Positions 44,637 to 56,112 of a DNA stretch of 64,000 nucleotides are shown here, piece by piece. The stretch comes from Aurelia coerulea (Eukaryota > Cnidaria > Scyphozoa > Semaeostomeae > Ulmaridae). The notes under the pieces were generated by a model. That model worked only from the letters and a program-made list of their open reading frames with translations. It had not been told where the DNA came from and searched no databases. The stretch lies in contig CM076947.1 in NCBI GenBank assembly GCA_039566865.1, forward strand, positions 18,291,501 to 18,355,500. The letters run 5' to 3'. Positions within the stretch are counted from its first letter, which is position 1. Every line of letters starts with the position of its first letter. The translations under genes were made by a program, and so were the position numbers.

Positions 44637-45011
44637 AAATCTAAAAACAGCCTACAGACATGCTTACTTATCATCCTTAAGAAAGGCTTTATTTCCGGTC
44701 TAGATGAATTTCTGTTTTTCATGAAAACTTTCTCTGTTTATCTCGCTAATTTTTATTTCTCTTAATTTCAAAGGGCACTCCTGGAGGGACCATTATGGAA
44801 ACAAGCTCGCATTGACCTTTTAATGCTATCCCTGCCATCTTTAACCATGGGGTGTTTTTATTAAATTAGATTTTAAATTAGATATGTAAATTTTGCCCGT
44901 AATTTTTTTTCAAACTTGTAAATATTGTAATTAGATCTTTTTTTCAGAATCTGTTATTTTTCATTTTTATTTTGATGGCGAAATTTTACATGCATACATA
45001 CATACATACAT

Positions 45012-46130
45012 GCATTAATGTTACAGTATACTTTGCACCAATGCTGTTAGCTCTGGTTTTGCCCTGACAGCAAATTTGAAATTTGTTGATTTTTAACTCT
45101 TCAATCGAGTCACCAAAAATTCTGAAAAATATATCAAAATTTAATCTAATCATTGCAGATTTAGATAAAGATAATCATTTGATCATAAACTTAAAACAGC
45201 TTTCGTCAGAGTTTTTTGAATATTTTGCGTTTTTTTGGGACACTCGGTACATAGCCTGTGCTCGTGCATGGATACGAATTGTGGACGCTTTCGGCAGAGG
45301 TAGTAAAATGCCCAGAGACAGGACTGCTGGCATTTTTCTCTACACAAGCAACGACAATGAGGGCAAGGAGAGAACCGGGAGAGAAGATATTGGCCAACGA
45401 GTTAACTAGATAGATCGAAGGGATCTAAGGTTCTGTAGAATTTATCAACAGAGAAAATAGTTAGCACGGAGAAGATAAACAGTGAAAAAGGGATGAAGAG
45501 GAGGAGCTTAAAAACCATAATCAAAAGAGAAAAGAACGGTCGAAAGAAGCGGGATACAAGGATATTCAGAGCATATATGAAATAGAACTGTACTCAGTAA
45601 TGGCATCACATTGTGCTTAAGAAAGGAGGAAATTTCACAGGCAAATAAGACCTTGAATATATAACAGAACTGAAGTGGGAGAATCAGACAGAGTTGGTAA
45701 AGATGAGGGAATTTTGTATTTGTCATGCGCGAATCAGCACAGGGAGTCAAAAATGTAAGAATTATGCGCCATCTTCTATTTTTCTTCTAGAATTATCAGT
45801 TCATGGAGAGAGAATTTGCGCAACCAGAAGTGTTGCTTTATGCCATTTTCATTCCAACGTAGATAAAAGAAATCATAAGGAAAGTTTTGTGATGAACAAT
45901 GCTCTTTTGTGATCAAAAACACAACTCAACAAAGGGAGAACACAAAGACAGTGCAGTGTCTACGTGGGCTACGGGGACTTCAGGAATTATTATGGCAGGG
46001 AACTCTCCTGCAGAGGGCTAGAGGGCAGATCGCATTCACCGATTACTGATACATTTTCTGTTAAATCTGAAATTATTAGGCACTGGCGGATTTTACGGGA
46101 GGCTAGCTCAGTTTTGCTTTAAAGCTCCAT
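45012..46130. other. no gene recognised
   Basis: Intronic DNA. A 108-codon plus-strand frame at 45083-45409 has no recognisable domain, flanking splice signals or homologous copy in the window, so it is not called as a gene. Confidence 0.5.
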
Positions 46131-46560
46131 GAAAATCTCATATTGTTAAATGGTGTAGTTTTTTTTTCTAAAATTATTTCTAATCAATGTGTTTTGGTAG
46201 GGAATCGCAGCCTTGTTGCTGCGTGTTTCCCTTGCAGAATGCAGAACAGAACAGATTAATTTTCTACTCTTAAAAATATTTTCCGGAACTAATGAAATAT
46301 ACCAGGAGATAGCATGATCATTTCTTGAATCATTCTGAAAATTTCGTACTGTTACATGGTGTAGTTTTTTTTGTAGAATTATTTTTAATAAGCATCGCGG
46401 CCTTGTTGCTGGGTGTTTCCCTTCCAGAATGCAGAACAGAACAGATTAATGTTCTACTCTTAAAAATATTTTCTGGAACTAATGAAATATACCAGGAGAT
46501 AGCATGATCATGAATCATTCTGAAAATTTCGTACTGTTACATGGTGTAGTTTTTTTTACA
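46131..46560. repeat. tandem duplication, about 190-bp unit, 2.2 copies
   Basis: Unit 1 (about 46131-46334) and unit 2 (46335-46526) share TGGTGTAGTTTTTTTT, CAGAATGCAGAACAGAACAG, CTCTTAAAAATATTTTC and ATACCAGGAGATAGCATGAT. A third partial unit begins at 46527. The divergence of a few percent is concentrated in the first part of the unit. Confidence 0.85.
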
Positions 46561-46564
46561 TGGT

Positions 46565-47390
46565 GTAGATATTTTTTTTTACATTCAATCTAAAAACTTA
46601 CAATACACATTACTTAATTACACTACTTACAAAATACTATACCCTACTACTATTGCAATACCATTTGGAGCAAAAAACTATGACTGCCTCATGGCAACAT
46701 AAAACAGGGAACACGAACATAGCACTACACGTAACGACGTGAAGAAGGGAATGGAAGGAAATGGAAGGAACCGGAAGATTTCTTGGGATAATATGAAAAA
46801 TCTTTAATCAAGACGTTCTGTCTTGAGGATGTACGTAATAGTCAAAGTTAGAATTGATCTGTTTACCTCATAAGACAGACTCTCATCACCGTACAAAAGA
46901 AGTTGCAAAAAGCTGTTGCTCCAGACAGAATGCCCACTATTTTGAAGTACAACATTAACATCAGTGAGAAGATTGCATCTGTGTTCTTTAAAAGAATTGC
47001 AAAGCAGCAAAAAGTGTTCCGTATCCTCTATACCATCATTGATTGGACACATTGGATTTATTGTGTCTCTAAAATTGTGTCTAAATTTGTGAAAATAGAT
47101 ATCATAGCAACTGCATCAAAAAAGCGATCGCTGGCTTTGAAACGGTACTGAACTTTCGTAACTGAGGCCACGCCAAACTTTGTGTCTCTGATCCACGCAT
47201 TTTTTTTATAAGAAACTAAAAATCTTGCCAAATTTCGGTTTTTCACAGAGCATTCTTTAACGACAAAAGCTATGACCCTCAAACTCTCTGACAATTCGTA
47301 AGTATCTATTAGCTACATTTTGACCATGAGAGTTTTGAACGGCAGGTGTCACGGGATAGGTGACACTTTACCTGCCTACTATGGATTTCT
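46565..47390 (-). pseudogene. non-LTR retroelement 3' fragment with CPINDG...H...C module
   Basis: The plus strand starts with a T-run (minus-strand poly(A)). On the minus strand, 47052-46804 encodes MCPINDGIEDTEHFLLLC and a hydrophobic tail ending in a stop. The pattern C..NDG.ED..H...C is a Cys/His module seen at the C-terminus of some animal reverse-transcriptase proteins. A second copy of the module is at 51.83-52.17 kb. The 3' UTR resembles the retrocopy at 2260-2668. No RT core remains. Confidence 0.65.
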
Positions 47391-47436
47391 CTAACGTTGT
47401 ATTATGAACATAAGAGAATACGTTGTCACAGGTACA

Positions 47437-47466
47437 GTTCATGTTCATGTTCATGTTCATGTTCAT
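47437..47466. repeat. (GTTCAT)5 microsatellite
   Basis: Five perfect tandem hexamers in intronic DNA. Confidence 0.95.
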
Positions 47467-47754
47467 GTTTTGATAGTTAAGAACTGCAAAAACAAGATTT
47501 TACGTTTCAGCTCATAACTGCAAACTATTAAAGGGGCCAGATACTGATTACCCTCCCACTTGATTTAGAGGAATGAAGTAAGCCTAAATTCGCGAGTAAA
47601 ATATTTTAACAGATCCAGGGATGCAATGTAGCCGAGGAACCTAATGCACTCCGTTATAAACTGTAGCTTTTTGCTATTTTTGTGCTGGAAATGTTATTTT
47701 CCGTTGATTCAAGGTGTCTGTAATTTCTGAATGTAGTTTCCCAGGATATATTAA

Positions 47755-49221
47755 CCCTATTCTACATGGGGGGGGGGCAAAAAAGGCCCCCCAACCAAAC
47801 TTCCTGTAATTACTCTTAAACTAAGCATGATAAAAGACTGGAACTTAGGTGACTTTCAATCAAATTTAATTTTGCATCAAATTAACAATCGTTCATTGTT
47901 ATATAATTGGTCACGTGACTATCACATGTCCATATTTGGCAACAGGTCTCTCAGAAAGTCAGTAAAACCTGCATAACTTTTCTCGTGCACATTTGATTTC
48001 AATGCAATTCTTTCATTTGATATATAAATTTTGTATTTTGCTGACATCAGCGAAATTTAAGGTATATGACGTCATACTTATGTATGACCTCATATTTTTA
48101 ATAAACATATGAAATAATTGATGTATTATGATCAAAATTGAATAATTAACAATCCAAGATCACTTTCATATCGTTTTTATTGCTAAAAACGTATCTAAAA
48201 TGCCAATAAAGCATCAGCTAATTTGTTTAAGTATCAACCATGATTTTGATTGACAGTTGTGATAACAATACCGGGTGTCCCAAAAAAATGTATACGGATT
48301 TGTTTCACTCCAGCCATGTGAATTTAGCTTCAATCATGGTCTAATCACTCTAAAAATGTTCCTCAATAGTTAACTTGAACATAGATACCTTCTTTGTTGA
48401 TATTGGTACTTTGAGACCAAACATGTAGATCCTGAAAGCTCAAATTTGCCTCCTCCTGCAAACCAGAGCTTTAGCCGTTTGGCCTAAGCAATTTTTTAAG
48501 GCACAGTGTATTTCAATGATAACCTTGATAAAATTTGAACACAATTTTTGAACAAATTGTGTTGTTCTGTTTTCCAGAAGTCACCCCACAGTCACGCATT
48601 GGGAAGTTTCTCGATTTTTCATTAATTTCAGTTCTTAATTTCAATGTGCTTCAGGAATTTGCTTAGGCCAAAAGGCCAAAACTATGGTTTGGAAGTGGAC
48701 GCACATTTGAGCTTTCAAGATTGATATTTCTGCTCTCAAAGCACCAATACCGACAAACAAGGTATCTGTGTTCAAGTTAACTATCGAGCAACATTTTGAG
48801 AGTGATTAGCCATTGATTAAAGCTAAATTCACATCACTGGAGTCAAGCAAATCTGTATACATTTTTTTGGGACACCCGGTAGAATTCCAAAAATAGAATT
48901 TTTGACAGTTTTCATTAGGAACAATCAATATGTATCATATTTATAACTTAAAGCTATTTATTGAGTATTTTTGGTTGAAAATATTACGTTTTTGGGAGGA
49001 GACCCAAAATCAGCAAATTTCCATTGTTTTTGGGTTGCCTAGCAACAGATCATGTGACTAATTAGCATATGATTCTATTTTTATAACCATAATTGCTTGG
49101 TAATCATGTGTACCAAGTTGCGTTGCCATAGGCACTACGGTTGCTTAGAAAATCTGGGGGGGGGGACTTTTTAGCCCCCCCCATGAGAAAGTGGTGCTTG
49201 ATTTACCCATGTAGAATAGGG
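47755..49221. mobile_element. piggyBac-type MITE with TTAA duplication
   Basis: The ends CCCTATTCTACATGGG and CCCATGTAGAATAGGG are perfect 16-bp inverted repeats, flanked by TTAA (47751-47754 and 49222-49225). CCC/GGG ends with a TTAA duplication are the piggyBac signature. Long G and C runs adjoin both ends. The interior has no transposase and is interrupted by a mariner-type MITE (48271-48879), so the piggyBac-type element itself is about 860 bp. Confidence 0.85.
48271..48879. mobile_element. mariner-type hairpin MITE nested in the piggyBac-type MITE
   Basis: The termini CCGGGTGTCCC and GGGACACCCGG adjoin TA on both sides (48269-48270, 48880-48881). The arms pair for more than 150 bp, e.g. 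AAAAAAATGTATACGGATTT with its near-complement at the right end, and GAATTTAGCTTCAATCA with TGATTAAAGCTAAATTC. A truncated relative lies at 37629-38140. It does not encode protein. Confidence 0.87.
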
Positions 49222-49225
49222 TTAA

Positions 49226-50172
49226 GAACAAACACAAATTGATATAGTTTAAACCAAAAACGTCGCAAGGTACCCCAAAAAATAAGGTTGAGAAGGTGTA
49301 GAGAAAATGATTGTTAACAAATACCTGGATGTTGCCTGGAAACTTTGCTGGTGGAATGGACCTTGTTCGTGTAATTCGTCAAGCAATTTGCTAGCCAAGC
49401 ATCAGACTTGAGCAAGTCCTGTCTGCCAGTATGTTGGTCAGATCATTCTTCTTGTGAGCAAATCTCCTCTCGGAAAGCAACAGAATACTTCACAGAGTCC
49501 ATACGGCTCCAGTAGTACCCTTGCAGCACTCTTCTTTGGTAAATTGAGTCCACTGCAATGGCTATTATCAACCTTTCCTCCTAATGTTGGATGTTTTACC
49601 ACAGCAGAGCAATCCTAGTGTACTCAAAAGCCTCAACTCACGTCAGGTAAAGAATTTTCGCGCCACTCCAGATTTTGACCAATGACAGAAGAGGGCTTGG
49701 ATCATGCTTAGAAACTGATGATCGAAATCGAAAATTGATGAAAAGGTTTATGAATCAAATGCTTATTTTCAAATCAAACGAAATCGACAATATGAGTCAT
49801 TAAAATTCAGCAAAGAAAGTTTAGCTGTGTTGTTGGGGTGAATCCATTCCCCAGGAAGGCAACGATGAGGGGGACCTAAGGTTAGTATCATATGCTACCT
49901 ACTCTGTCGCCACTGCTTCGGTAATAAAAGTTCAGTACCATTTAATAGCCAGCCAGCGCTTTTATAATGTAGTTGCAATGATGTTTAGCAAATAGAAAGA
50001 TACTGATATGACTTTGCGTCGTTTTTGAAGGGCTTCATTGGTAGGAATCATGACGTCATGGTCACATCTGATTGGCTAACGTGCAAATGTGAACATCCTG
50101 TTCGGTTCTATTGAAAGATTTGTTGTCCTTGTTATGCAGTTTCGTTTATATTATTCTCTGTTTGCCTTTTAG
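49226..50172. other. intron, no gene recognised
   Basis: The end of the 11.8-kb intron before the 50173 exon. No transposon or coding segment is recognised. Confidence 0.55.
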
Positions 50173-50304
50173 ATTTGCGAAGGCAACCCTTGATCATTAT
50201 GTGGTCAATGATTACACGCTTGTTTATTTTCATTACGGACTGAACAGTCAGAACAAGCCCTCGTTTTCCTGGCTGCTACAAATTTACAGAGAACTAGATA
50301 GAAC
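50173..50304 (+). CDS. ARHGAP1: ARHGAP1-like RhoGAP, Sec14/CRAL-TRIO exon
   Basis: A 132-bp exon with acceptor TTTGCCTTTTAG (ending 50172) and donor GTAAGT (50305). The carried GA plus the first A gives Glu, followed by [36 protein letters not shown] and IYRELDR, leaving AC. In p50RhoGAP family members this is the TLDQYVESDYTLLYLHHGL segment, the strongest match in the gene. There are no stops, and the phase is consistent on both sides. The 652-bp intron that follows is the shortest one seen here. Confidence 0.95.
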
Positions 50305-50956
50305 GTAAGTGTGGTAGCTAGTATTGCTTAACTTAATCATATTGCTCATTGGAAAATTACAAAATTATTACCGTTTCGATGCACAATAGGAAGAAAGACT
50401 CTAGCTGGTGTTATCTCGTTTTATTTCTTAAACAATTGGTCTAAGTAGCCTTGCTTGGCTGCACACTTTGAATCTGCGATAATGCAGGGTGGTCCCACGT
50501 AAAATTCGGCCAAACTGCCTTTCTCTAAGGCCAAAAGCCGTTTGCTGATAAACTGAAGAGGCCGCCGAAGGGCGGGGAAAATTTTGAGAAACAGCATGAA
50601 ACATGTAGCTAAGTGTACTTCAAATAATGGTTGTTAATAGGAAGATATGAAATTGCCGGAGTATTATTTAGCGTAAGACACACGGGATCAATTAAGATCG
50701 TTTGCGGTGAAAGAAAACTTTAGTTTCTATTCAAGGGGGTTTAAGGTTTTAGGGTGGGGCCCATGAAGAGATTGAGCCCGCAGTGGCCAAACCTGCGGTT
50801 GTTGCTAAAATAGTGAAACATACAGGCTCCCGATACCAGTTATTTAATGCCTTGGAGTTTGTTTGCATTGTTCTCTTGTCAGATATATCATGTTCCAAAC
50901 ATGTACAACATTTTTGTAACTATCGGAAAGTAATGAAATCTTGTCGTTGCTCGCAG
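50305..50956. other. 652-bp intron
   Basis: The short intron between two Sec14-domain exons. A plus-strand frame from 50783 runs across the splice site into the next exon in a different frame and is not a gene. Confidence 0.85.
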
Positions 50957-51043
50957 GTACAAAAAGAATATCAAAGCATTTTACGTCGTCCATCCAAGCA
51001 ATTTCATCAAAGTTGCATATGCTATTATGCAACCATTTTTAAG
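50957..51043 (+). CDS. ARHGAP1: ARHGAP1-like RhoGAP, Sec14/CRAL-TRIO exon
   Basis: An 87-bp exon with acceptor GTTGCTCGCAG and donor GTATAT. The split codon AC+G gives Thr, then YKKNIKAFYVVHPSNFIKVA and YAIMQPFL, leaving AG. The KYKKN.KA.Y.VHP..FIK block is diagnostic of the p50RhoGAP Sec14 domain. The donor GTATAT is non-consensus but acceptable. The coding frame differs from the longer frame that overlaps this exon. Confidence 0.95.
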
Positions 51044-51402
51044 GTATATTTTAATACTTCAATAACAGTGATGCAAATTTGCTCAGATAATATGTTTTTT
51101 TCGAAGTATCAACAGTATTTTTATTTGATTCTACCAACGGTTGGTCATCTTGGAGGAGCATAGGAACTATTTATGTCCAACTATGGACTTCCTTATTACA
51201 TTACATTTTAAAAATATGGATTGGCATTGCTCTGTTGCATGCAATGCAGAAAATATAATTGAAGTATCATGTTTGCAAGAGGTCCATTTGCCACTATGAT
51301 TGCAAAGCAATGCTTATAGTGCATCGTGATATGATGGCAGCGAGATTCCACTCCAATCAACTTTTAAAACTGTCAACGACTTATAGGTACATAACTCATC
51401 GC
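51044..51402. other. intron, no gene recognised
   Basis: Intronic sequence between the 50957 exon and the (CAT)n tract. Nothing recognisable. Confidence 0.6.
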
Positions 51403-51541
<139 letters not shown>

Positions 51542-51779
51542 CTAAAAGTCTATCTCAAGTTAGACTTCATTGAATGAAACAAATGAATTGATCATTCGTG
51601 ACAAGTTTGCGTTTCCCAGATCTCGTGTGACGTCTAATTTAAGACAGTTTTTAAGACTATTACATGAATTATATGAAACGACTACAAAAAAAGAAATGAA
51701 TAAAATAAAATATACGAGAAGGGACTTAGTAATTTGGTGGCTGTGTTGCGAAAAACCGAATTTATAATTATATTAATCA

Positions 51780-52250
51780 AACCGACCAGTGTTGTGGATG
51801 TAACGCAGCATCAACTCGATTATCTTTTTACTTTACTCATTAGTGAGGTCTTTACCGCCATACAGTAACAGCTGTGTTAAATCGTCATTTGAAAGGCTAA
51901 TGTATCCAAATGATCGTACCAAAGCAAGGACCCTATGGAGAAGATGTCGTCGATGTATCTCGAAAGAAGGGTAAAGCAACAAGAAATGCTCCGTATCCTC
52001 AATACCATCATTCGTAGGACACATAGAATTTAAGGTATCTCTAAAATTGTGTTTAAATTTATGAAAGTTTAACTTGCTGAGACCAACTCTCAGTTGGGTA
52101 AGGAAGGATAAACCTGATCGATCATGGATCATAATAACTGATTTTGCAGGGGGGCGAATAATGGATTGCACCGTTGCTTTGAAAATCGAAACTGATGGTG
52201 CAAGTCTAATTTCAGGATCAAGTTTATACCATTAAATTAAATGGGGCGAA
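51780..52250 (-). pseudogene. non-LTR retroelement fragment, CPTNDG...H module
   Basis: The minus-strand frame 52171-51833 reads IIRPPAKSVIMIHDRSGLSF, LTQLRVGLSKLNFHKFKHNF, then MCPTNDGIEDTEHFLLLY (here Y replaces the last Cys) and RRHLLHRVLALVRSFGYI. It is the same C-terminal module as at 46.8-47.05 kb but extends further N-terminally. There is no poly(A) tail or RT core. Confidence 0.65.
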
Positions 52251-52415
52251 CTGTGGAAATATTTGGGGGGGGGGGGTGAACTTAGAGGAAGCCAAAAAAT
52301 CTATTTTCTATGAAAGAACTTTAGCTTTGATTGTAATACGAAATACAAGACATACATTACTCTTTGATAACAACGATATTGTCCTCCCCTGTGTATGAGG
52401 GGTGATTTTGTTGTT

Positions 52416-52868
52416 TTAGTTGCACCATGTTCTCTTCGTCGGGGCCATATCCATCCAAATCATCATCGGCATTCTCTCCTCGGGTTCAGATTGAGCAGAA
52501 GATACTGTCATCTTCCCTAGCTCTACATTGTACTCTTTGGCAAACTCATTCATTCGACTGAAGATAGACGTTGGTGCCTTATCTTTCTGGACAATTAGAA
52601 CAATCGTTATTTCGAGGCCACCTTTAGGAATTGGCGACCTTCTATGCTTGTTGTCTCGTACACGACCTTCTAAAGCGCCTCCGTAATTCAAGGAAAAGTG
52701 GCAAAAGTGACTTTTGTCTCTTGGTATATGCCCCACAATATCTGAGGCTGTAATGTTACCCCGTGACGAAGCATTTCTTGAGATCGTGAATGGATCATGC
52801 ACGTTCCCATACTCTCGTTCCATTGGGTTTTTATGTATATTTATGTAGCTTTCCTCTGACGTATACAA
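52416..52868 (-). CDS. HIRAN-like domain protein, 150 codons, possibly the last exon
   Basis: An uninterrupted minus-strand frame with EREYGNVHDPFTISRN and VGHIPRDKSHFCHFSLNYGG, then VRDNKHRRSPIPKGGLEI, a hydrophobic strand (ITIVLIV) and an acidic end (SEPEERMPMMIW). The pattern E.gN.hDp.ai...vGhiPr resembles HIRAN domains (DNA 3'-end or damaged-DNA binding in Rad5/HLTF). Similar single-domain proteins are repeated in cnidarian genomes (family knowledge, not checked). The start is the ATG at 52868, but an upstream exon is possible. No lesion is visible. It may be a real small gene nested antisense in the ARHGAP1 intron, or a mobile-element passenger. Confidence 0.5.
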   Translation of the reverse strand: MYTSEESYINIHKNPMEREYGNVHDPFTISRNASSRGNITASDIVGHIPRDKSHFCHFSLNYGGALEGRVRDNKHRRSPIPKGGLEITIVLIVQKDKAPTSIFSRMNEFAKEYNVELGKMTVSSAQSEPEERMPMMIWMDMAPTKRTWCN

Positions 52869-53440
52869 TCGCGGTGTTGTTTTAAAATGTCAGTTCAAAA
52901 CCTCAGTCTCCCTTGAACTGCCTATAGTCAGACGTCGTGACCTGTCAAGTGTAGTTCCATGTCGCATGGAAGTTGTTATAATCGTGCTCGGCAATTCCAT
53001 TGCTTGGAAACTGATTAGGCCAAACCTTTGAAATTTGGAGGGAGGGGGGGGGGGCACAAATTAAAGGAGCGAAACTTCTGCACAAGGGGGGGGGGGCGAA
53101 CATTAAAGGGAGCTAAAATTGAGGGCAGGCGAAATTTGAAGGGACTAATGTAAGCAGTTGGGATATAAGCTAGATTCGAATTTGTCTGTTCTTGCCTTTA
53201 TTCGTTGCGACTGATATAGAGGTGGTATTGGAGTTCTGGTATATTTTGGGCATAAGTTGCTTACAATCTTGTAGAACAAAACAAGGCGTCTGCTCCACCT
53301 CCGTAAATTTAGCGATTCTCACCCAAGCTCAGCGTACAGCTTTTCTTGCGAAGATCCATTCCGTGTTCCTGTTATTGCTAGTGCAGCAGAATATTGAACA
53401 GATTCCAATTTTTCCATGATGCTCGATAATGTGATACTCT
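52869..53440. other. no gene; G-rich short repeats
   Basis: It contains runs of 9-13 G (about 53040-53055, 53085-53097) within loosely repeated AAATTAAAGGAGCGAAAC-type words. A related word set occurs at 52230-52300. No coding signal. Confidence 0.5.
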
Positions 53441-53950
53441 GACTGGATTCACATATTTTTCCAGGAATATGATAAATCACATCCCATAGTCTTGATGGGG
53501 TCGCACATAAAGCTTATATAGTTCATTCAAGGTATGCCTGAGATTGCTGCTTTGATATGCGCAGAGAAGGTCAGCTTTGAATCAAGAATAATTCCTAAAT
53601 GTTTATATTCATTTATATTCTTCAACGGATGTGTTATTGAATATAATCACTGGATTATCAATTTCAACAAAAATTTCAACATCTTCCAATCATAAGCCCA
53701 CTGTTTAATCCATTCCAAGTCATGGTTCATGTTATTGGCAGCAGTATTGGAGGCTTCAACTACTGTGAACAGTGTTGTATCATCAGCAAAAAGCTTAACA
53801 TTGCACTTCAAGTCTGCACTTAGATCGTTTTTATACACGTGGCAAAATAAGGGTCCCAGGATAGAACCCTGCGGTACTCCTGCTGAAGTATCTCCCGAGT
53901 TGGAATTCCGTTCATTTAGAACAGTCCGTGAATATCTTGAATATCCGTGA
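53440..53950 (-). pseudogene. Jockey/CR1-type RT core fragment, decayed
   Basis: On the minus strand, a QGSILGP-like segment (about 53870) leads into YKNDLSADLKCNVKLFADDT, with the catalytic FADD near 53775, and a WIKQWAYDWKM block. After frame changes come IDNPVIIFNNTSVEEYK-like and LYVRPH.DYG-like words toward 53500. It is a short, broken copy of a family different from the CR1 elements elsewhere in the window. Confidence 0.75.
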
Positions 53951-54136
53951 ATATCAGTCCGTGAATGCGCAACTGACTAAGAACCGTTATATTACAAAAT
54001 TTGCAATGTTTTAAAAATGGGTGCTTGATTGTTTTATTGATGCCTAAGATTGTAGCTAATATTTTGCTGCATAAATATATCATTGATGGAAGGTGGATTT
54101 AGATCGGATTTTGTTTTAAAATTTCGGTCATTGGCA

Positions 54137-56104
54137 AAACAAGGGCAGATTTTGTAAAACAATAGCAACAGTTGCATTTCATTGTTACCTGAATTCAAAG
54201 CGATTAGCGATTGTAGACAAAGGAAATTCTCTCAACCAGTAATTGAAAACAAACCAAGCCGCAAAGGTTTCCCCAAAACTAGTTGGGCAAACTCTCGCCT
54301 TGTGCAAGCGGAGGGAGGTTTTTAAGCGAAGCTACGTGCTTATAATGAAAGAAGATGGGTAAATCTAAAGTTCTGTCTGGCGGATTCTTTTCATTTGATT
54401 CAGGAGCCGAGTAGAGGGAATCGTAATAAATGATTCCCGTGATTACGTCACCACCAGTATGGCGCGCAATGCCTGCTGGTACTTGTAGTTAAACACCTGG
54501 CCGAGTTAGTGTGTTTTGTATAGGAAATGTATGATAAGTTGTGTATTGCGTTGGAAATATCGAAGAAAAATTCGAAAAATCAACTAAATTTACTGTAGAA
54601 CATGTCCCTAGATGTTTAGGAAACTCAAGTCCTGAATTCCGTTTGACTAGAGCGCAAACTAAGGAATTTTCATGGGAAAGGATCGACGAAAGTGCAGTGT
54701 GGCCTAATGAAAACATTGTGAGCATATGGTCAGTTGTGTTTTGCATTGGAAATATCGAAGAAAAATTTGAGAAAACACCCAAATTCCCCGAACAGCATGT
54801 CCCTAGACGTTTTAGAAACTCTAGTCAGGGGTTTAAGTGCTACTAAAATGCAGATGAAGCGGAGATGAAGGAAATATTCGCAATTCAACGAAAACGTAAT
54901 GCGGCCTTACGTAAACATTGCCAGTGATTTGAGGAGGCCAGAAAAGGGGGAGAGAAAGGGCTGTGCTCTTTCTCTAAAATTAGATCAAAATCTAAAATTT
55001 GAGTTTATTATCTTGTGTAGAGACGGAGCCATTGAGATTTTGACGCTTTTAATTTTTTGGCTTCCAACAGCAATCGTATGGAGGGAGAACTTTCCCCCTT
55101 TACGTGCTGAACGCGATAAAAATCACTGAAGTCAAATCGCTGCATTTCGGCTATGGTTACATTAAGCACCTAAAATTGAGCATATTGCTTACTGCAAAGA
55201 GGAAAATCCGAAAATTTACTATAATTCTCAATTTTTTATAGTTTTGAGAAAGTCAAAATGCTGTTTTTCACTCTGGCATCATTTATACGCTTGAAGTGTG
55301 CTGTTCCAAACCCGTGATCTCCGAAATTCTTTCTCGCTGTCCAGTGTTTCCACGTTTGCGTCAGTCTCTGTTTTTCAGAATTTTTTCCGACTGGGATGGA
55401 GCTATTAGATATAGATGTAAAGTTCAGGATTCCAATTTTTAATGGTAATGGATTCAGTAAACGGCATGTGAATCATCCGAAAACAATCACCGCCCCCCCC
55501 TTGTCCCCCCCCTCCCGGCGCCTCCTTGCCTCCTTTTTCGCTAGCAATGTTTTCATTAAGCCACACTGCATTTTCGTCCACTCTTCCCCCTGAAAATTCC
55601 TTCGTCTGCTCTCTAGTCAAACTGAATCCAGGACTCGAGTTTCTGAAACATCTAGGGACATGTTCTTCGGTAAATGTAGTTGATTTTTCGAATTTTTCTA
55701 CGATATTTCCAACGCAATACACAACTTCTCATACACTTCCTATACAAAACACACTAACTCGGCCAGGTGTTTAACTACAAGTACCAACATGCATTGCGCG
55801 CCGCACTGGTGATGACGTAATCATGGGAATGGTCTATTCTGGCGTATTTAGGGCTGAAATGAAACGATAACAAAACAGCTTCTACCCTTCCTCTTTCATT
55901 ATAAGCACGTAACTTCTCTTAAAAACCTCCCTTCGCTTGCACAAGGCGAGAATTTGCCCTACTAGTTTCGGGGAACCTTGCGGCTTGGCTTGTTTTGAAT
56001 TACTGGTTGAGAGAATTTCCTTTGTCTACAATCGCTAATCGCTTTTAATTTAGGTGTCAATCAAACGTACATGTTGCTATTGTATTACAAAATCTGCCCT
56101 TGTT
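54137..56104. mobile_element. hAT-like element with about 580-bp terminal inverted repeats
   Basis: The left end AAACAAGGGCAGATTTTGT and right end (complement of AACAAGGGCAG) are flanked by CATTGGCA (54129-54136) and CATTGACA (56105-56112), an 8-bp duplication with one mismatch. The arms pair from the tips to about 54725 and 55530, including AAACACCTGGCCGAGTTAGT and GAACATGTCCCTAGATGTTT. The left arm holds a second, partly duplicated block (54727-54840). The 0.8-kb centre has no transposase. The 33357-34358 element is a shorter relative. Confidence 0.8.
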
Positions 56105-56112
56105 CATTGACA

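Noticed and set aside
45083..45409. 108-codon plus-strand ORF
   Set aside because: No recognisable domain or splice context, and the composition is like the surrounding intron.
50783..51163. 126-codon ORF overlapping a RhoGAP exon
   Set aside because: It reads the exon in a different frame and runs through the splice sites. The spliced frame YKKNIKAFYVVHP is the one conserved in the family.
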